Shown: one piece after another, positions 21,884 through 33,819 of the stretch
Position numbering within the stretch: position 1 is the stretch's first letter
How the letters are laid out: each line of letters starts with the position of its first letter
DNA from: Triglochin maritima
Lineage: Eukaryota; Streptophyta; Magnoliopsida; Alismatales; Juncaginaceae
DNA length: 64,000 bases
Direction of reading: 5' to 3'
Assembly: GCA_963682175.1 (NCBI GenBank)
Contig: OY821781.1
Coordinates: forward strand, 37,585,254-37,649,253
Made by a program: the position numbers and the translations under genes
The notes under the pieces: model-generated
The model's database searches: none
What the model was told of the DNA's origin: nothing
Seen by the model: the letters and a program-made list of their open reading frames with translations, nothing else

Positions 21884-23963
21884 TGAAGGGAATGTGTTCT
21901 AAAAGTTTTACTTTTAAATGTCAATTGTTATGAATTGAATGAGAAATCATTTTGTTCCTTGTTTATGTTATTCGTCTTTTAGAAGTGTTAAGGAAAAGAC
22001 TCTTGGTCCTTAACCGTAGAGCTCTAAAAGATATTGGTTTACATAAAACAAAAGATATTCGCAATCATGGTAATTAACATGGGACATTAATTACCGAGTT
22101 AAGATTGTCGTGTTGGTCATAGATCATTGTAGCTCTACAAGTGAGTGACGACACGAGTATGCAAAAGAGGAAAATATTACTTTTGTATACTGAATAGACC
22201 TAATAAGTAAAATATTATAGAAATGTGTTTCTGTGTCATTAATATTTTACTGTCTTCGGTCCTTTGATATGAGAGTTATATCCGATCGCTTAAGGAGTTC
22301 TTAATTAGACTATTGTCTTGAGCTATCGATGAGTGTAGTGTAAAGACATTAGTTGGTTAAGCATAACTTTCGTTGGAGAAGATAGTTAGTCAAAAGATTA
22401 TCATTACCCCTCTTAATTGAGTGATGATATTAGTGGGCCCTTGATAAAGCAAAGTTATAATGTGCACAATGTGATTTGAGTTAAGTCACATATTTATAAC
22501 TAGCTTAAAGAGATCAAGAAATGAATACTAATACAAAGATGACACAATACTACTTTGTGTGTATTCTTAATATCATGAGGCAATGGACGGACATAAGTGG
22601 TGCACTCCATCACTAAATGGATCGGGTTTTGGTTCTAGTGGAATTAAGACATCTAACTAATTGGGAGCTATAATGTGTAGCTAGATACCGCTTATAGCTT
22701 GTGATATTAAGCTCTTAATATCACTGCCAACTTAGTCTAGATCCTCCCATAGGTCACACCGCAAAAACCAGGAAACAAGAAGCTTGATTTTGATTCATAT
22801 GATGTGTCGGGTTTCTTATAGAAAATATGACACATGTGGTGAACAAGTAAAATCAATTATGTATAACATAATTAGAATCATGATAAATTCATATGAGATG
22901 CATATATTATGGGGTGCAATAATTTATTATTGCATAGGATAATACATTGCATAAGTTGTGAATTTGCTGAAACCCCTAAAATTCAAATTTTGTTGGAAAT
23001 AAATCCAAAATTTGAAAAAGGCAAAATCGGGTAGAAGTTCGGTAATCCGTTAAGGTTCGGTCGACCGAAGGATCTGTGGATCGGTCAACCGAACGTGGAA
23101 CGGATGGTCAAGTTGATTGACCGAACTTGACCAAAGTGCCTGGATCATTGGTACGGTGTACCGAACCAGAAACGGTCGACCGAACAATGTCAAGTTCCGA
23201 TATTTTCGGTTAACCGAATAGCACTCGGTCTTGGACGAGAATTAGTCCGATCGGTTAAGGAGAATTTTTCTCCTTAAGATTCGGTCATCCGTCGCGTACT
23301 CGGTTAAACAATCGTGACATATTCGGTTTACCGAGTCCTAGAGATTAATTTGATCGATGGTTGGATTAGCTCCAAACTTGGTCAAACGTTTTGTGGGTGC
23401 ATATAATGCATTATGGAATTAGTTTGTGAGAGAAAATGTCAAGAATTCGTGGCTTAAGAATAGCCATGATTGAGAGTAAGATTTGAGCCTATAAATAGGT
23501 CCTTATTCTCCTTAATTATGTTAGTAGAAGTTTGCTAAATATTTTTCTCTCCTCATTCACCACAAAAATCCACGAAAATTGTCTTAGTTTTCTAAGTCTT
23601 TGAAGGAGAAATCTCAGAGGGTAAGGAATGAGTTTGTAGCTAGATTCTAAGCTTGTTTGGAGATTGATTGACTAGCTCCTTTCTCTCCAACCTTGTTTGG
23701 GGTTTCGATGAACACTCGGAGGCATCCGGCGCAACGAGAAGCGACGATTGGCTTCCTCAACGTCTCTGAAACGTCAAGAAGTTTTTGAGAACTTCTAGGT
23801 ATGAATTTCGGAGTCCATTTGTGTTTGTTTTAATAAGTTTTTGAAACTAGTTGTTAAAACAAACCGATGCATGCATAAATAAATCGAAGAAAATTGTAAT
23901 AGATCCTTATTATACACGAAAATTCGAAAAATATATATGTATAATTAAACATAAAATCCTACA
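21884..23963 (+). repeat. Left LTR of the copia element
   Basis: 2080 bp, TG...CA. The U3 part contains a run of palindromes at 23056-23340 (TTCGGTCGACCGAA, TTCGGTTAACCGAA and variants). A TATA box CTATAAATA is at 23489-23497. Compared with the right LTR it lacks about 46 bp just after the last palindrome, near 23335. Confidence 0.95.
23489..23497 (+). promoter_or_regulatory. TATA box in the left LTR
   Basis: CTATAAATA, also present at the matching place in the right LTR (31321-31329). It marks the likely U3/R border about 25-30 bp downstream. Confidence 0.7.
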
Positions 23964-23964
23964 G

Positions 23965-23976
23965 TGGTATCAGAGC
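23965..23976 (+). other. Primer-binding site, initiator tRNA-Met
   Basis: TGGTATCAGAGC starts one base after the left LTR. It is the usual plant retrotransposon binding site for the 3' end of initiator methionine tRNA. Confidence 0.9.
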
Positions 23977-25470
23977 TTAGGGTTCAATTTTCTCATGATT
24001 TATGGCTGTAAACGAATTTAGTTTACCATCTAAGATTTAAACAATTCGATTTACCGTTTTTTCGGTCTATGGATGTTTGTTGATGTAATTCTCCATAATA
24101 ATTCGTTCTGAATGTTTTAAGTGTTTAAAACATGCCATGTAATTATTAGAATTAAGATTTAGACATTTGTCTAACTTGCAATAATTTCGTTTTAAGTATA
24201 AACGATTATTTTGTAAGAGAATCAACAAAACCGAAAAATTGTGATTCATCTTTCCATTGGAAATCGGATGGACATCGGTTCATAATTAATTTTTGAACTA
24301 TGTATGCATGAAAACGTTTTTAATGGATTTCAAAATGTTTTTCAAAGAATTGTTTGAGATTCTAGATGATTGATAAACTAGATTGCATAGTTTATAGCAA
24401 TATTGCGTGCATGGAAGCTCGAGTTGTCTTTGCAGGAATTGTGGGTTTATATGTTCCAAATCAGAAATTATGAATGTATGTAATTATTATTATACAATGG
24501 CTTATGTATGTAAAAGCCAAAATTCTCTCTCTTTCCGTCTTTTAGATAGTTGCATTTGCATATGAGAGGTTTTTACATAGGACTTGCACTAGTCGGTTTT
24601 TATCGAATGTGAGGAGCATGTTTATTTGCTGTAAAATCTACATCTCCGGTGCAAGAGGAAGTCGCCGCTGTAGCGCATCGATCGAGGATCGAAGATCAGG
24701 GATCGAGGATCGAGGATCGAAGGGAACATATAAACTCACACGATGTGGATTGTGTGAATGTTTAATTTCTGTTTTTTTATCTTGCTATGCATGTGATGAA
24801 TGTGTTGAATGTTAGAATGTGTATGATTAATAATATGCATGATAACCTAAAATTCTAAATCGCATGTTAAATTGTCCAAACAAAAATTAAGAATAAATTT
24901 CCTTCTTATTTCATCCACTAGCAGCCATTGATCGAGGGATACTCTGCTCGCCCTTAGCGGGAGATAACTCCCTCCATCTTTGGGAATAGTGGGAGATATA
25001 ATGTTGTCTGTTGTTGTGCCACAATTAAATATATGAGGTGTGTTTCACCCTAGTGAACCCCAAGTATGTTTAGTTGTGAATACAATGGATAAATGTATCT
25101 CGTATCAAATGAAAATAAGTTTTCTTAACATTACCTAGAGCCCTCGCTCGGTTTTGGGAAAAAGTTTTTCTTACGAGGATAGGTCGTATTCCCTCATAAT
25201 TAGAACGACAAGAGTCACAAGAGTTTGAAGATGCTAAATGTTGCTAAAATTCAAAAAGGTTGTGATTAGAAAATGTTTTCTTACCTTGATATTCTAATGT
25301 ATACGATAACCCTTAGCTAGTCTATATTACAATTGATGGGATCTTGGATTGTTGCATTTATGGGCAAATTTTTTATTTGCAACATTTACATTTATATTCG
25401 ATATATGTATGCATGTGTATTAAAACATAAAATTGGCATTAAAATCCTATATGATTTATTTTGTAAAAAA
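23977..25470 (+). other. Untranslated leader of the copia element
   Basis: About 1.5 kb between primer-binding site and gag with no long frame of recognised content. It includes a short tandem run of GATCGAGGA-type units at 24674-24722. Confidence 0.6.
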
Positions 25471-28400
25471 ATGTCGAACATCCAACCTATCGTACGATCC
25501 ATAATAGAAAAACACCATTTAGCAAATGATGACTCAAACTTCATTAGTTGGCAACTCAAACTCAACATCGTGTTAAAGTTTGAGAAACTGTCTCACATTT
25601 TGGAAGGTCCAATCCCAAAGTGGAATGAGAGATTAACCGATGAAGAGAAAGAGGCTAAAGCCAAGTGGGAAGACCAAGAGAACCATGTTCACGGTCTTAT
25701 GCTAGCATCCATGGGTGACTCGCTTCAAGCGAAATACTTGGATTCAAAACCCAAGAAGACCATAGAGGCTTTATCTAAGATGTTCATGGATAGTGCCCGA
25801 AAGGAGCGCTATAAGACCACCATCGCACTCACAAGGTGCCATATGGCGGAGGGAACATCGGTATCCATGCATTTTCTCACGATGCAAGGGTACCTTGAGA
25901 AGTTGGCAAAGCTCTCTTTACCAATGCCCGAGGACATTGCTGAAGATATGATTCTTGGCTCTCTAGCCCCGTCCTTCAAGGACTTTGTGATGCACTACCA
26001 CGTGCGTGAAAAAAGGGTGAGTCTTGAGGAGCTGCACAACGCTCTAAAAACTGCTGAAGTTGACATGGGCAAGGGTAGGGACAAGCATGTCCTTGCCGTC
26101 CATAGGAGGAGCCAAAAGATTGGTAAAGGAAAGAGCAAATCTACCAAAACTAGTTCAATCAAGAGCAAGGGAGTAGGAGTTGCTCGTGCGAGTGCCTCGA
26201 GGGGGAAATCTCAGAAATCTCCAACTCCCAATACGGAGTGCTTTCACTGCGGTGAAAAAGGACACATCCGGCCAAATTGCCCCAAGTACGAGGAAGACCT
26301 TGACAACCGAGTGATTTAACGTCGGCGCCCCAAAAAGGCCAAAGGTATATTTGTTATTGAAATAAATTTAGCCACCTCTGTCCAGGATTGGGTAATTGAT
26401 ACCGGATCTTGTGCTCACATAGTTTCTAATGTGCAGCTACTCATGGATAGGAAGGAACTCGTAAGGAACGAGGTAGAATTGAAGGTCGGAAATGGTGCGA
26501 ACGTGTCTGCGGTTGCACAAGGTTCTGTGGTGCTTCAATTGTGTAGTGGTTTAAATTTATGTCTAAAGAATGTTTATTATGTACCTTCGATTAGCAAGAA
26601 TATTATTTTTGTATCATGTCTGGATATGGATAATTTTAATATAAATATTTCAAATTCTTGTTTGTCTATATCGAAGAATGGTGTGTTCTATGCAAATGCG
26701 TTCATAAGGAATGGTCTCTATTTGCTTGAATTGGATAATAAACAAATCTTTAATATCAATAACAAAAGACTTAAGACCACTCAGGAGAATGATACTCTCT
26801 TGTGGCACTATCGTCTTAGTCACATAAATGAAAAACGCATCAAGAAATTGCAAGAAGCTAACCTTCTTGGTCTACTTGATTTTAAATCATTGGAGACGTG
26901 CCAATCATGTCTAATGGGAAAAATGACCAAAAAGTCTTTCAAGAAGAAAGGCCCAAGGGCGAGTGGCTTGTTGGATTTGATACATTCCGATGTATGTGGT
27001 CCAATGAGTACTAGTGCACGAGATGGTTTCAGGTACTTCATTACGTTCACGGATGATTATAGTCGTTATGGCTATGTTTATCTAATGAGAAACAAAAGTG
27101 AATCCTTTGACAAGTTCAAAGAATTCAAGAATGAAGTAGAGAACCAACTCGACAAGAAAATCAAGTCTCTACGAACGGATCGTGGAGGTGAGTACTTAAG
27201 TGCCGAATTTGACTCATACCTAAAGGAGTTTGGTATTGTACCTCAACTCACCCCTCCCGGTACACCTCAGTGGAATGGGGTATCCGAAAGGAGGAATAGG
27301 ACATTGCTCGACATGGTTCGGTCAATGATGAGTCATGCGGAATTACCTCTTTACTTTTGGAGTTATGCACTACAAACTGCGGCTTACACAGTAAATAATG
27401 TTCCATCCAAATCCGTGGAGAAAACTCCTTATGAGCTATGGAGTGGTAAAACACCTAAGCTCAGTTTTCTCAAGATTTGGGGTTGTGAGGCTTACGTCAA
27501 AAAATTGATGTCGACCAAACTTCAACCAAAAACGGGTAAGTGCTTCTTCATTGGTTATCCTCGTGAGACAAGAGGATACTACTTTTGGCATATCACCTCC
27601 AATCGAGTGATTGTAGAGAGGGATGCCACATTTCTGGAAAAGGAATTTCTAGAAAAAGTAAAAAGTAGTGGGAGTAGGGTTGTGCTTGAGGAAACTCAAG
27701 ATACTCTACAAGATCATGACACAAATGATGACGTTCAAGATCATGAAGGCCCAACCGAGTTTCCTTTTGTTAGTGGGAGCGTGAGTGAGAGACCATCATA
27801 AGAAATTGTGAGAGAATCTCAATCATCCCCACCAAGTGTACGTTCAAGAGTTGAACGTGAACCAACTCCTCAAGAAATTGTGGAAGAAGTTCGAGAGACA
27901 CGAGAAGAACCAAAAGAACTAAGAATGTCAACAAGGGAAAGGAAGAAACCCGACTTATATCTGGGACTTCATGAAATCATGGTACTAGATACCAATGATC
28001 CCTTGACCTTCCAAGAAGCAATGGAAAGGGAAGACTCCAAACTATGGCTTAAGGCCATGGAATCCGAAATAGAATCCATGTATGATAATCAAGTGTGGAA
28101 CTTGGTTGACCTTCCTCAAGGGAAAAAAGCCATTCAAAATAAATGAGTTTTCAAGAGGAAGATGGACATGGATGAGAACTTAACAACCTACAAAGCGAGG
28201 CTTGTAGCGAAGGGTTTCACTCAAGTTCAAGGAATTGACTATGATGAAACTTTTTCACCGGTTGCCATGTTCAAGTCTATTCGGATAATGCTCGCTATTG
28301 CTGCATTTCATGAATATGAAATATGGCAAATGGATGTCAAAACGGCGTTCCTTAATGGGAACTTGGAGGAGGATGTGTACATGGTACAACCTCAAGGTTT

Positions 28401-29583
28401 TGAAGATCCAAAGAATAGCGAAAAGGTATGCAAGCTTCAAAGATCCATTTATGGATTGAAGCAAACATCAAGGAGTTGGAACAAACGCTTTGACGAGGAA
28501 GTGAAAAAGCTTCACTTCATTCAAAGTAAGGAAGAACCTTGTATATACAAGAAGGTTAGTGGGAGTCATGTAGTATTCCTAATCTTATATGTCGATGACA
28601 TATTGCTTATGAGCAATCATATTTCTTTGCTTGAGCAAACGAGAAGTTCATTTAAATCTGCATTTTCAATGACAGATATGGGTGAGGCTCAATACATCTT
28701 GGGAATCAAGATATATCGAGATAGATCTCGTAGACTTATTGGCCTCAGTCAACGTACATACATTGACAAGGTCTTGGAAAGGTTCAAGATGAACAACTCC
28801 AAAAAGGGCAGTGTGCCAATGAGTATGGGTGTGCAACTCAAGAAGTCTCAACGTGCGCAATCACGTAAGGACTTAGAGTACATGAAGGATGTCCCTTATG
28901 CTTCGGCAATTGGGTCGATCATGTACGCGATGACTTGCACAAGACCCGATGTCTCGTATGCTCTAAGCGTGACAAGTCGTCACCAATCCAACGCAGGTCC
29001 TGAGCATTGGACTGCGGTCAAGAATATCCTGAAGTACCTTAACCGGACTAAGGATAAGATTCTTGTTTATGGAGGACAAAGGGAATTGATAGCTGAAGGT
29101 TACTCGGATGCGAGTTTCATGAGTGATCCAGACGATAGAAGGTCGCAATCAGGATACGTCTTTCTTCTGAATGGTGGAGCTGTGAGTTGGCGTAGTTGGA
29201 AGCAAAGCACTACGGCCGACTCAACCACTGCTTCCGAAGTAATGGCTGTCGCTGAAGCGAGCAAGGAAGGAGTGTGGATTAAGAAGTTCCTTGAAGAGCT
29301 TGGAGTAGTTCCCTCGAGCGAGGGACCAATAGAGCTATTTTGCGACAATAGTGCGTCTTTCTCGCAGATCAAGGATCCAAAATCACACCACAAAGTGAAG
29401 TACATGGATCGTAAGTACTTCATGACGCATGACCTCATCGACGAAGGCAAAATAAATCTTTTATGGGTGGACACCAACAGCAACACAGCTGATCCATTCA
29501 CAAAACCCTTATCCCAAGCCAAGGGCGAAATGCATTTCGAGTCCATGGGATTGAGGAACCATGTAGATTGGCTTGATGATTGA
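25471..29583 (+). pseudogene. copia gag-pol polyprotein gene with three in-frame stops
   Basis: All parts lie in one frame from ATG 25471 to the stop at 29581-29583. Order: gag nucleocapsid with zinc knuckle CFHCGEKGHIRPNC (about residues 261-274), aspartic protease with DTGS near 26398-26409, integrase with a GAG-pre-integrase HxxxH/CxxC zinc site and catalytic core (HSDVCGP, FTDDYSRYGYVYL, DRGGEYLS), copia-type reverse transcriptase (QMDVKTAFLNG, LYVDDILLMSN) and RNase H (DNSASFSQIKDPKSHHK). Breaks are TAA at 26317-26319 between gag and protease, TAA at 27799-27801 between integrase and RT, and TGA at 28144-28146 at the RT start. No frameshift is seen. The first stop could in principle serve readthrough, but with two others it more likely reflects decay. 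Tnt1-like copia families resemble it. Confidence 0.9.
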
Positions 29584-29654
29584 TATGTAATGGGGTTTAC
29601 CCTAGTTATTATTGTTTTATACATTGAGTATGTATGTGAAAGAAAACTTTAATA

Positions 29655-29667
29655 ACAAGTGGGAGAT
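29655..29667 (+). other. Polypurine tract
   Basis: The purine-rich AAGTGGGAGAT lies directly before the right LTR, where plus-strand DNA synthesis is primed. Confidence 0.75.
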
Positions 29668-31795
29668 TGAAGGGAATGTGTTCTAAAAGTTTTACTTTTA
29701 AATGTCAATTGTTATGAATTGAATGAGAAATCATTTTGTTCCTTGTTTATGTTATTCGTCTTTTAGAAGTGTTAAGGAAGAGGCTCTTGATCCTTAACCG
29801 TAGAGCTCTAAAAGATATTGGTTTACATAAAACAAAAGATATTCGCAATCATGGTAATTAACATGGGACATTAATTACCGAGTTAAGATTGTCGTGTTGG
29901 TCATAGATCATTGTAGCTCTACAAGTGAGTGACGACGCGGGTATGCAAAAGAGGAAAATATTACTTTTGTATACTGAATAGACCAAATAAGTGAAATATT
30001 ATAGAAATGTGTTTCTGTGTCATTAATATTTTACTGTGTCTTTGGTCCTTTGATATGAGACTTATATCCGATCGATTAAGGAGTTCTTAATTAGACTAGT
30101 ATCTTGAGCTATCGATGAGTGTAATGTAAAGACATTAGTTGGTTAAGCATAACTTTCGTTGGAGAAGATAGTTAGTCAAAAGATTATCATTACCCCTCTT
30201 AATTGAGTGATGATATTAGTGGGCCCTTGATAAAGCAAAGTTATAATGTGCACAATGTGATTTGAGTTAAGTCACATATTTATAACTAGCTTAAAGAGAT
30301 CAAGAAATGAATACTAATACAAAGATGACACAATACTACTTTGTGTGTATTCTTAATATCATGAGGCAAGGGACGGACATAAGTGGTGCACTCCATCACT
30401 AAATGGATCGGGTTTTGGTTCGAGTGGAATTAAGACATCTAACTAATTGGGAGCTATAATGTGTAGCTAGATACCGCTTATAGCTTGTGATATTAAACTC
30501 TTAATATCACTGCCAACTTAGTCTAGATCCTCCCATAGGTCACACCGCAAAAACCAGGAAACAAGAAGCTTGATTTTGATTCATATGATGTGTCGGGTTT
30601 CTTATAGAAAATATGACACATGTGGTGAACAAGTAAAATCAATTATGTATAACATAATTAGAATCATGATAAATTCATATGAGATGCATATATTATGGGG
30701 TGCAATAATTTATTATTGCATAGGATAATACATTGCATAAGTTGTGAATTTGCTGAAACCCCTAAAATTTAAATTTTGTTGGAAATAAATCCAAAATTTG
30801 AAAAAGGCAAAATCGGGTAGAAGTTCGGTAATCCGTTAAGGTTCGGTCGACCGAAGGATCTGTGAATCGGTCAACCGAACGTGGAACGGATGACCAAAGT
30901 TGATTGACCGAACTTGACCAAAGTGCCTGGATCATTGGTACAGTGTACCGAACCAGAAACGGTCGACCGAACAATGTCAAGTTCCGATATTTTCGGTTAA
31001 CCGAATAGCACTCGGTCTTGGACGAGAATTAGTCCGATCGGTTAAGGAAAATTTTTCTCCTTAAGATTCGGTCATCCGTCGCGTACTCGGTTAAACGATC
31101 GTGACATATTCGGTTAACCGAGTGGGACTCGGTAAACCGAAGCACGATCGATTTTCTGCCGTTGATAATTAAGAGATTAATTTGATCGATTGTTGGATTA
31201 GCTCCAAACTTGGTCAAACGTTTTGTGGGTGCATATAATGCATTATGGAATTAGTTTGTGAGAGAAAATGTCAAGAATTCGTGGCTTAAGAATAGCCATG
31301 ATTGAGAGTAAGATTGGAGCCTATAAATAGGTCCTTATTCTCCTTAATTATGTTAGTAGAAGTTTGCTAAATATTTTTCTCTCCTAATTCACCACAAAAA
31401 TCCACGAAAATTGTCTTAGTTTTCTAAGTCTTTGAAGGAGAAATCTCAGAGGGTGAGGAAGAGGTTTGTAGCTAGATTCTAAGCTTGTTTGGAGATTGAT
31501 TGACTAGCTCCTTTCTCTCCAACCTTGTTTGGGGTTTCGATGAACACTCGGAGGCATCCGGCGCAACGAGAAGCGACGATTGACTTCCTCAACGTCTCTG
31601 AAACGTCAAGAAGTTTTTGAGAACTTCTAGGTATGAATTTCGGAGTCCATTTGTGTTTGTTTTAATAAGTTTTTGAAACTAGTTGTTAAAACAAACCGAT
31701 GCATGCATAAATAAATCGAAGAAAATTGTAATAGATCCTTATTATACATGAAAATTCGAAAAATATATATGTATAATTAAAAATGAAATCCTACA
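29668..31795 (+). repeat. Right LTR of the copia element
   Basis: 2128 bp, almost the same as the left LTR. It carries the same palindromes plus an extra GGTTAACCGAGTGGGACTCG and following bases near 31110-31160 absent from the left copy. TATA box at 31321-31329. Confidence 0.95.
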
Positions 31796-32936
31796 CTTTA
31801 TGAATCCAGTAGTAGCGTTGTGAGAATATATCTTCCAATCGGTTATACAATAGGCAACTGTTATTTTTATTCTCTCAGATCAGACCAAATTGTAGAAAAT
31901 GTTAGGTCTGATAGGGGTTTTTGGAAGTAATATTGTTTTCGTATTAGAGCACATAATATTTTGGAAGTAATATCTTTTTGACCTACTTATGCATTGCTGT
32001 GAAGGGGTTGTGGTGTTATTGAATTCATCTGTTTGTTGCAAGTTGTTTCTTGCGTTACTGTGTATGAAGATGTGTAATTTTGTTGTTGTTGTTGTTGGCA
32101 CTTGGCAGCATGCAGCATGTACCAGGATTTATTAGCAGCGCTGAGCAGCTGAAATCGAAGGGTGTCGATGAGATCCTCTGTATCAGCGGTATGTTTTTTC
32201 CCTTCTTTTTCTCCAGTTGGACATCTTAGTTTGGTTGGACATATTATTCATTTAGATAAAGTTTGTTCTTTAACTATGAGAGTAAATGAGACATATGTTA
32301 TCTGTGACTTTTCTTTTGTTGTAATTGATCATATAATCCCATAAACAACGGTTGCTCAAGATAGGAATGGCTTTAAGTTCTTTACCTCCTGAGAAATTCG
32401 TGTGGTATAAAATTTGGAATTCAGATACCCTAATTTCCATTTCGTGACTAAACATACCATATGATTATGGTTATAGTACTAAATCAATCATTTCATGAAC
32501 TTGTTGCCCTAAGGATCTAATGGTTCACAAACACTTTTTTGCTTGGAGTTGATCCTCATGATTTTAGTACAAAAGAAGTAGGCTAATGGATACTAATACA
32601 TGTGTAGATACTGGAAGTCTGAAAGTTTGAATCATGTTGCATCGTCTACAGTCTACATCTATTTCACTATAAGTTCAGTTTTCAATGCGTTATTTTTTAT
32701 TGACCAGTTTTATTCTTCATATATGCACTACAATCAACGATCCTTTCGTCGCTGATGGGGTAGGAAAGTACACCCATGTCCTCGGTCTTGAGCTAGACCT
32801 CTCTGAGAAAGGTCTGGGCGTCCGTTCCCGTAGGTTTGCTATTCTAGTAGATGACCTGAAGGTCAAGGTGGCCAACGTCGAGGAGGGTGGACAGTTCACC
32901 ATATCTGGTGCAGAAGAGATTCTCAAAGCTCTTTAA

Positions 32937-33819
32937 GCAATTTCTGTTCTCGGTATATCCTCATTTCCTCCCTTCTTGTCAGTGATACTATGTTGTCAGT
33001 GATACTATTCTTGTCAGTGATACTATGTTGTTAGTGGATCTCGAACACTTTTAGTCATATTACATAATACAAGAAGGCAATGCTATCGTTGTATAGACAC
33101 ATTAGCGTGTCTGTTGAATGCTTCTTGCGACACCGCCTTAGCTTTGGAGGGTATTTTTTAGTGCAAAGTTAGGAGGCGGGGAATACAAGATCTTATGGTT
33201 TTATGTTTGGTTTGTACCTTTGAAAACTTAACTATTAGCTGGAAATACGAAGGGTATCTTTAAGCTATTTTATGTGATCTGTTGGATCGATCGCCCTCTT
33301 TCAGTCCCCACACACACTCATGTTGTTTGTGTGCACCTCTAGTATTTTGGGTAGGAATGCAAAATCCTCATCCATGATGCAAACTTTGAAGTGTGTACCA
33401 AACGAAGTCTTAGAAAGACTTCCCAAATTTGTACTCTAAAATTAGGAGAAGTCGTCAAAGTTAAGTTTTAAACTTTCCTCAACTTTCTCGATACCAATTC
33501 CAACTTCCATCCAAATCACTCTTGAAAAACAAAATTCAAAAACCCAAAGGACCAATCTGCAAAAACCGGCCACACAAAAATCCACCCGAACCTGAATCCA
33601 ACGGCCCACCCTCACAACCCCACCCAGCTATGAATTTCCACCGTCAGATCCCTTCCTTCAATCTCCACCGTCCGATCCTTCAATTTCCCAATTCCAATTC
33701 AAACTCGAAGAGGGAGAGAGAGAGAGAACAAAACAAAACAAAGAAATCTCTCCAAAAAAATTTCCCAAAACCCTCGAATCGATTTCGATGGCAGAATCGA
33801 GGGTTTGAGGGGGAGGAAG
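32937..33819. other. Spacer with peroxiredoxin 3' end and TCX promoter
   Basis: A TTGTCAGTGATACTAT-type unit is repeated three times at 32975-33035. The part from 33500 is C/A-rich then purine-rich (GAGAGAGAGA near 33715-33730), like a plant 5' UTR just upstream of the TCX start. No other gene is seen. Confidence 0.5.

Larger units (their letters stand above)
21884..31795 (+). mobile_element. Complete Ty1/copia LTR retrotransposon
   Basis: 9912 bp, flanked by the perfect 5-bp duplication CTTTA (21879-21883 and 31796-31800). It has two long LTRs starting TG and ending CA, a primer-binding site complementary to initiator tRNA-Met right after the left LTR, one gag-pol reading frame in copia order (integrase before reverse transcriptase) and a purine-rich tract before the right LTR. 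The LTRs are nearly identical apart from one 46-48-bp length difference and scattered substitutions, so insertion is recent. It lies in sense orientation in intron 1 of the peroxiredoxin gene. Three in-frame stop codons make this copy non-autonomous. Confidence 0.95.
20649..32936 (+). pseudogene. PRXIIB: Type II peroxiredoxin (PRXIIB), probably inactivated
   Basis: PRXIIB is a cytosolic thiol peroxidase reducing H2O2 and alkyl hydroperoxides with thioredoxin or glutaredoxin. Exon 1 is 20649-20803 (MAPIAVEDSIPKGTLAWF to the peroxidatic PGAFTPTC), exon 2 32109-32188 (MQHVPGFISSAEQLKSKG to the second cysteine in DEILCIS) and exon 3 32734-32936 ([26 protein letters not shown], ending ILKAL). Three things are odd. 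Intron 1 is 11.3 kb because a complete copia element sits in it. Intron 2 should end right before 32734, but the bases there are AA, not AG. Exon 3 joins NDPFV directly to ADG, lacking about 17 residues (51 nt) present in the family. The nearest upstream AG (ending 32707) would shift the frame. Reading frames are otherwise intact, so decay is recent. An annotated copy with cDNA support would overturn the pseudogene call. Confidence 0.8.

Noticed and set aside
23965..23976. Start of a tRNA gene at TGGTATCAGAGC
   Set aside because: It is the retrotransposon primer-binding site; no cloverleaf follows.
26317..26319. Programmed readthrough of the gag stop codon
   Set aside because: Possible in principle, but two further stops in the same frame make simple decay more likely.
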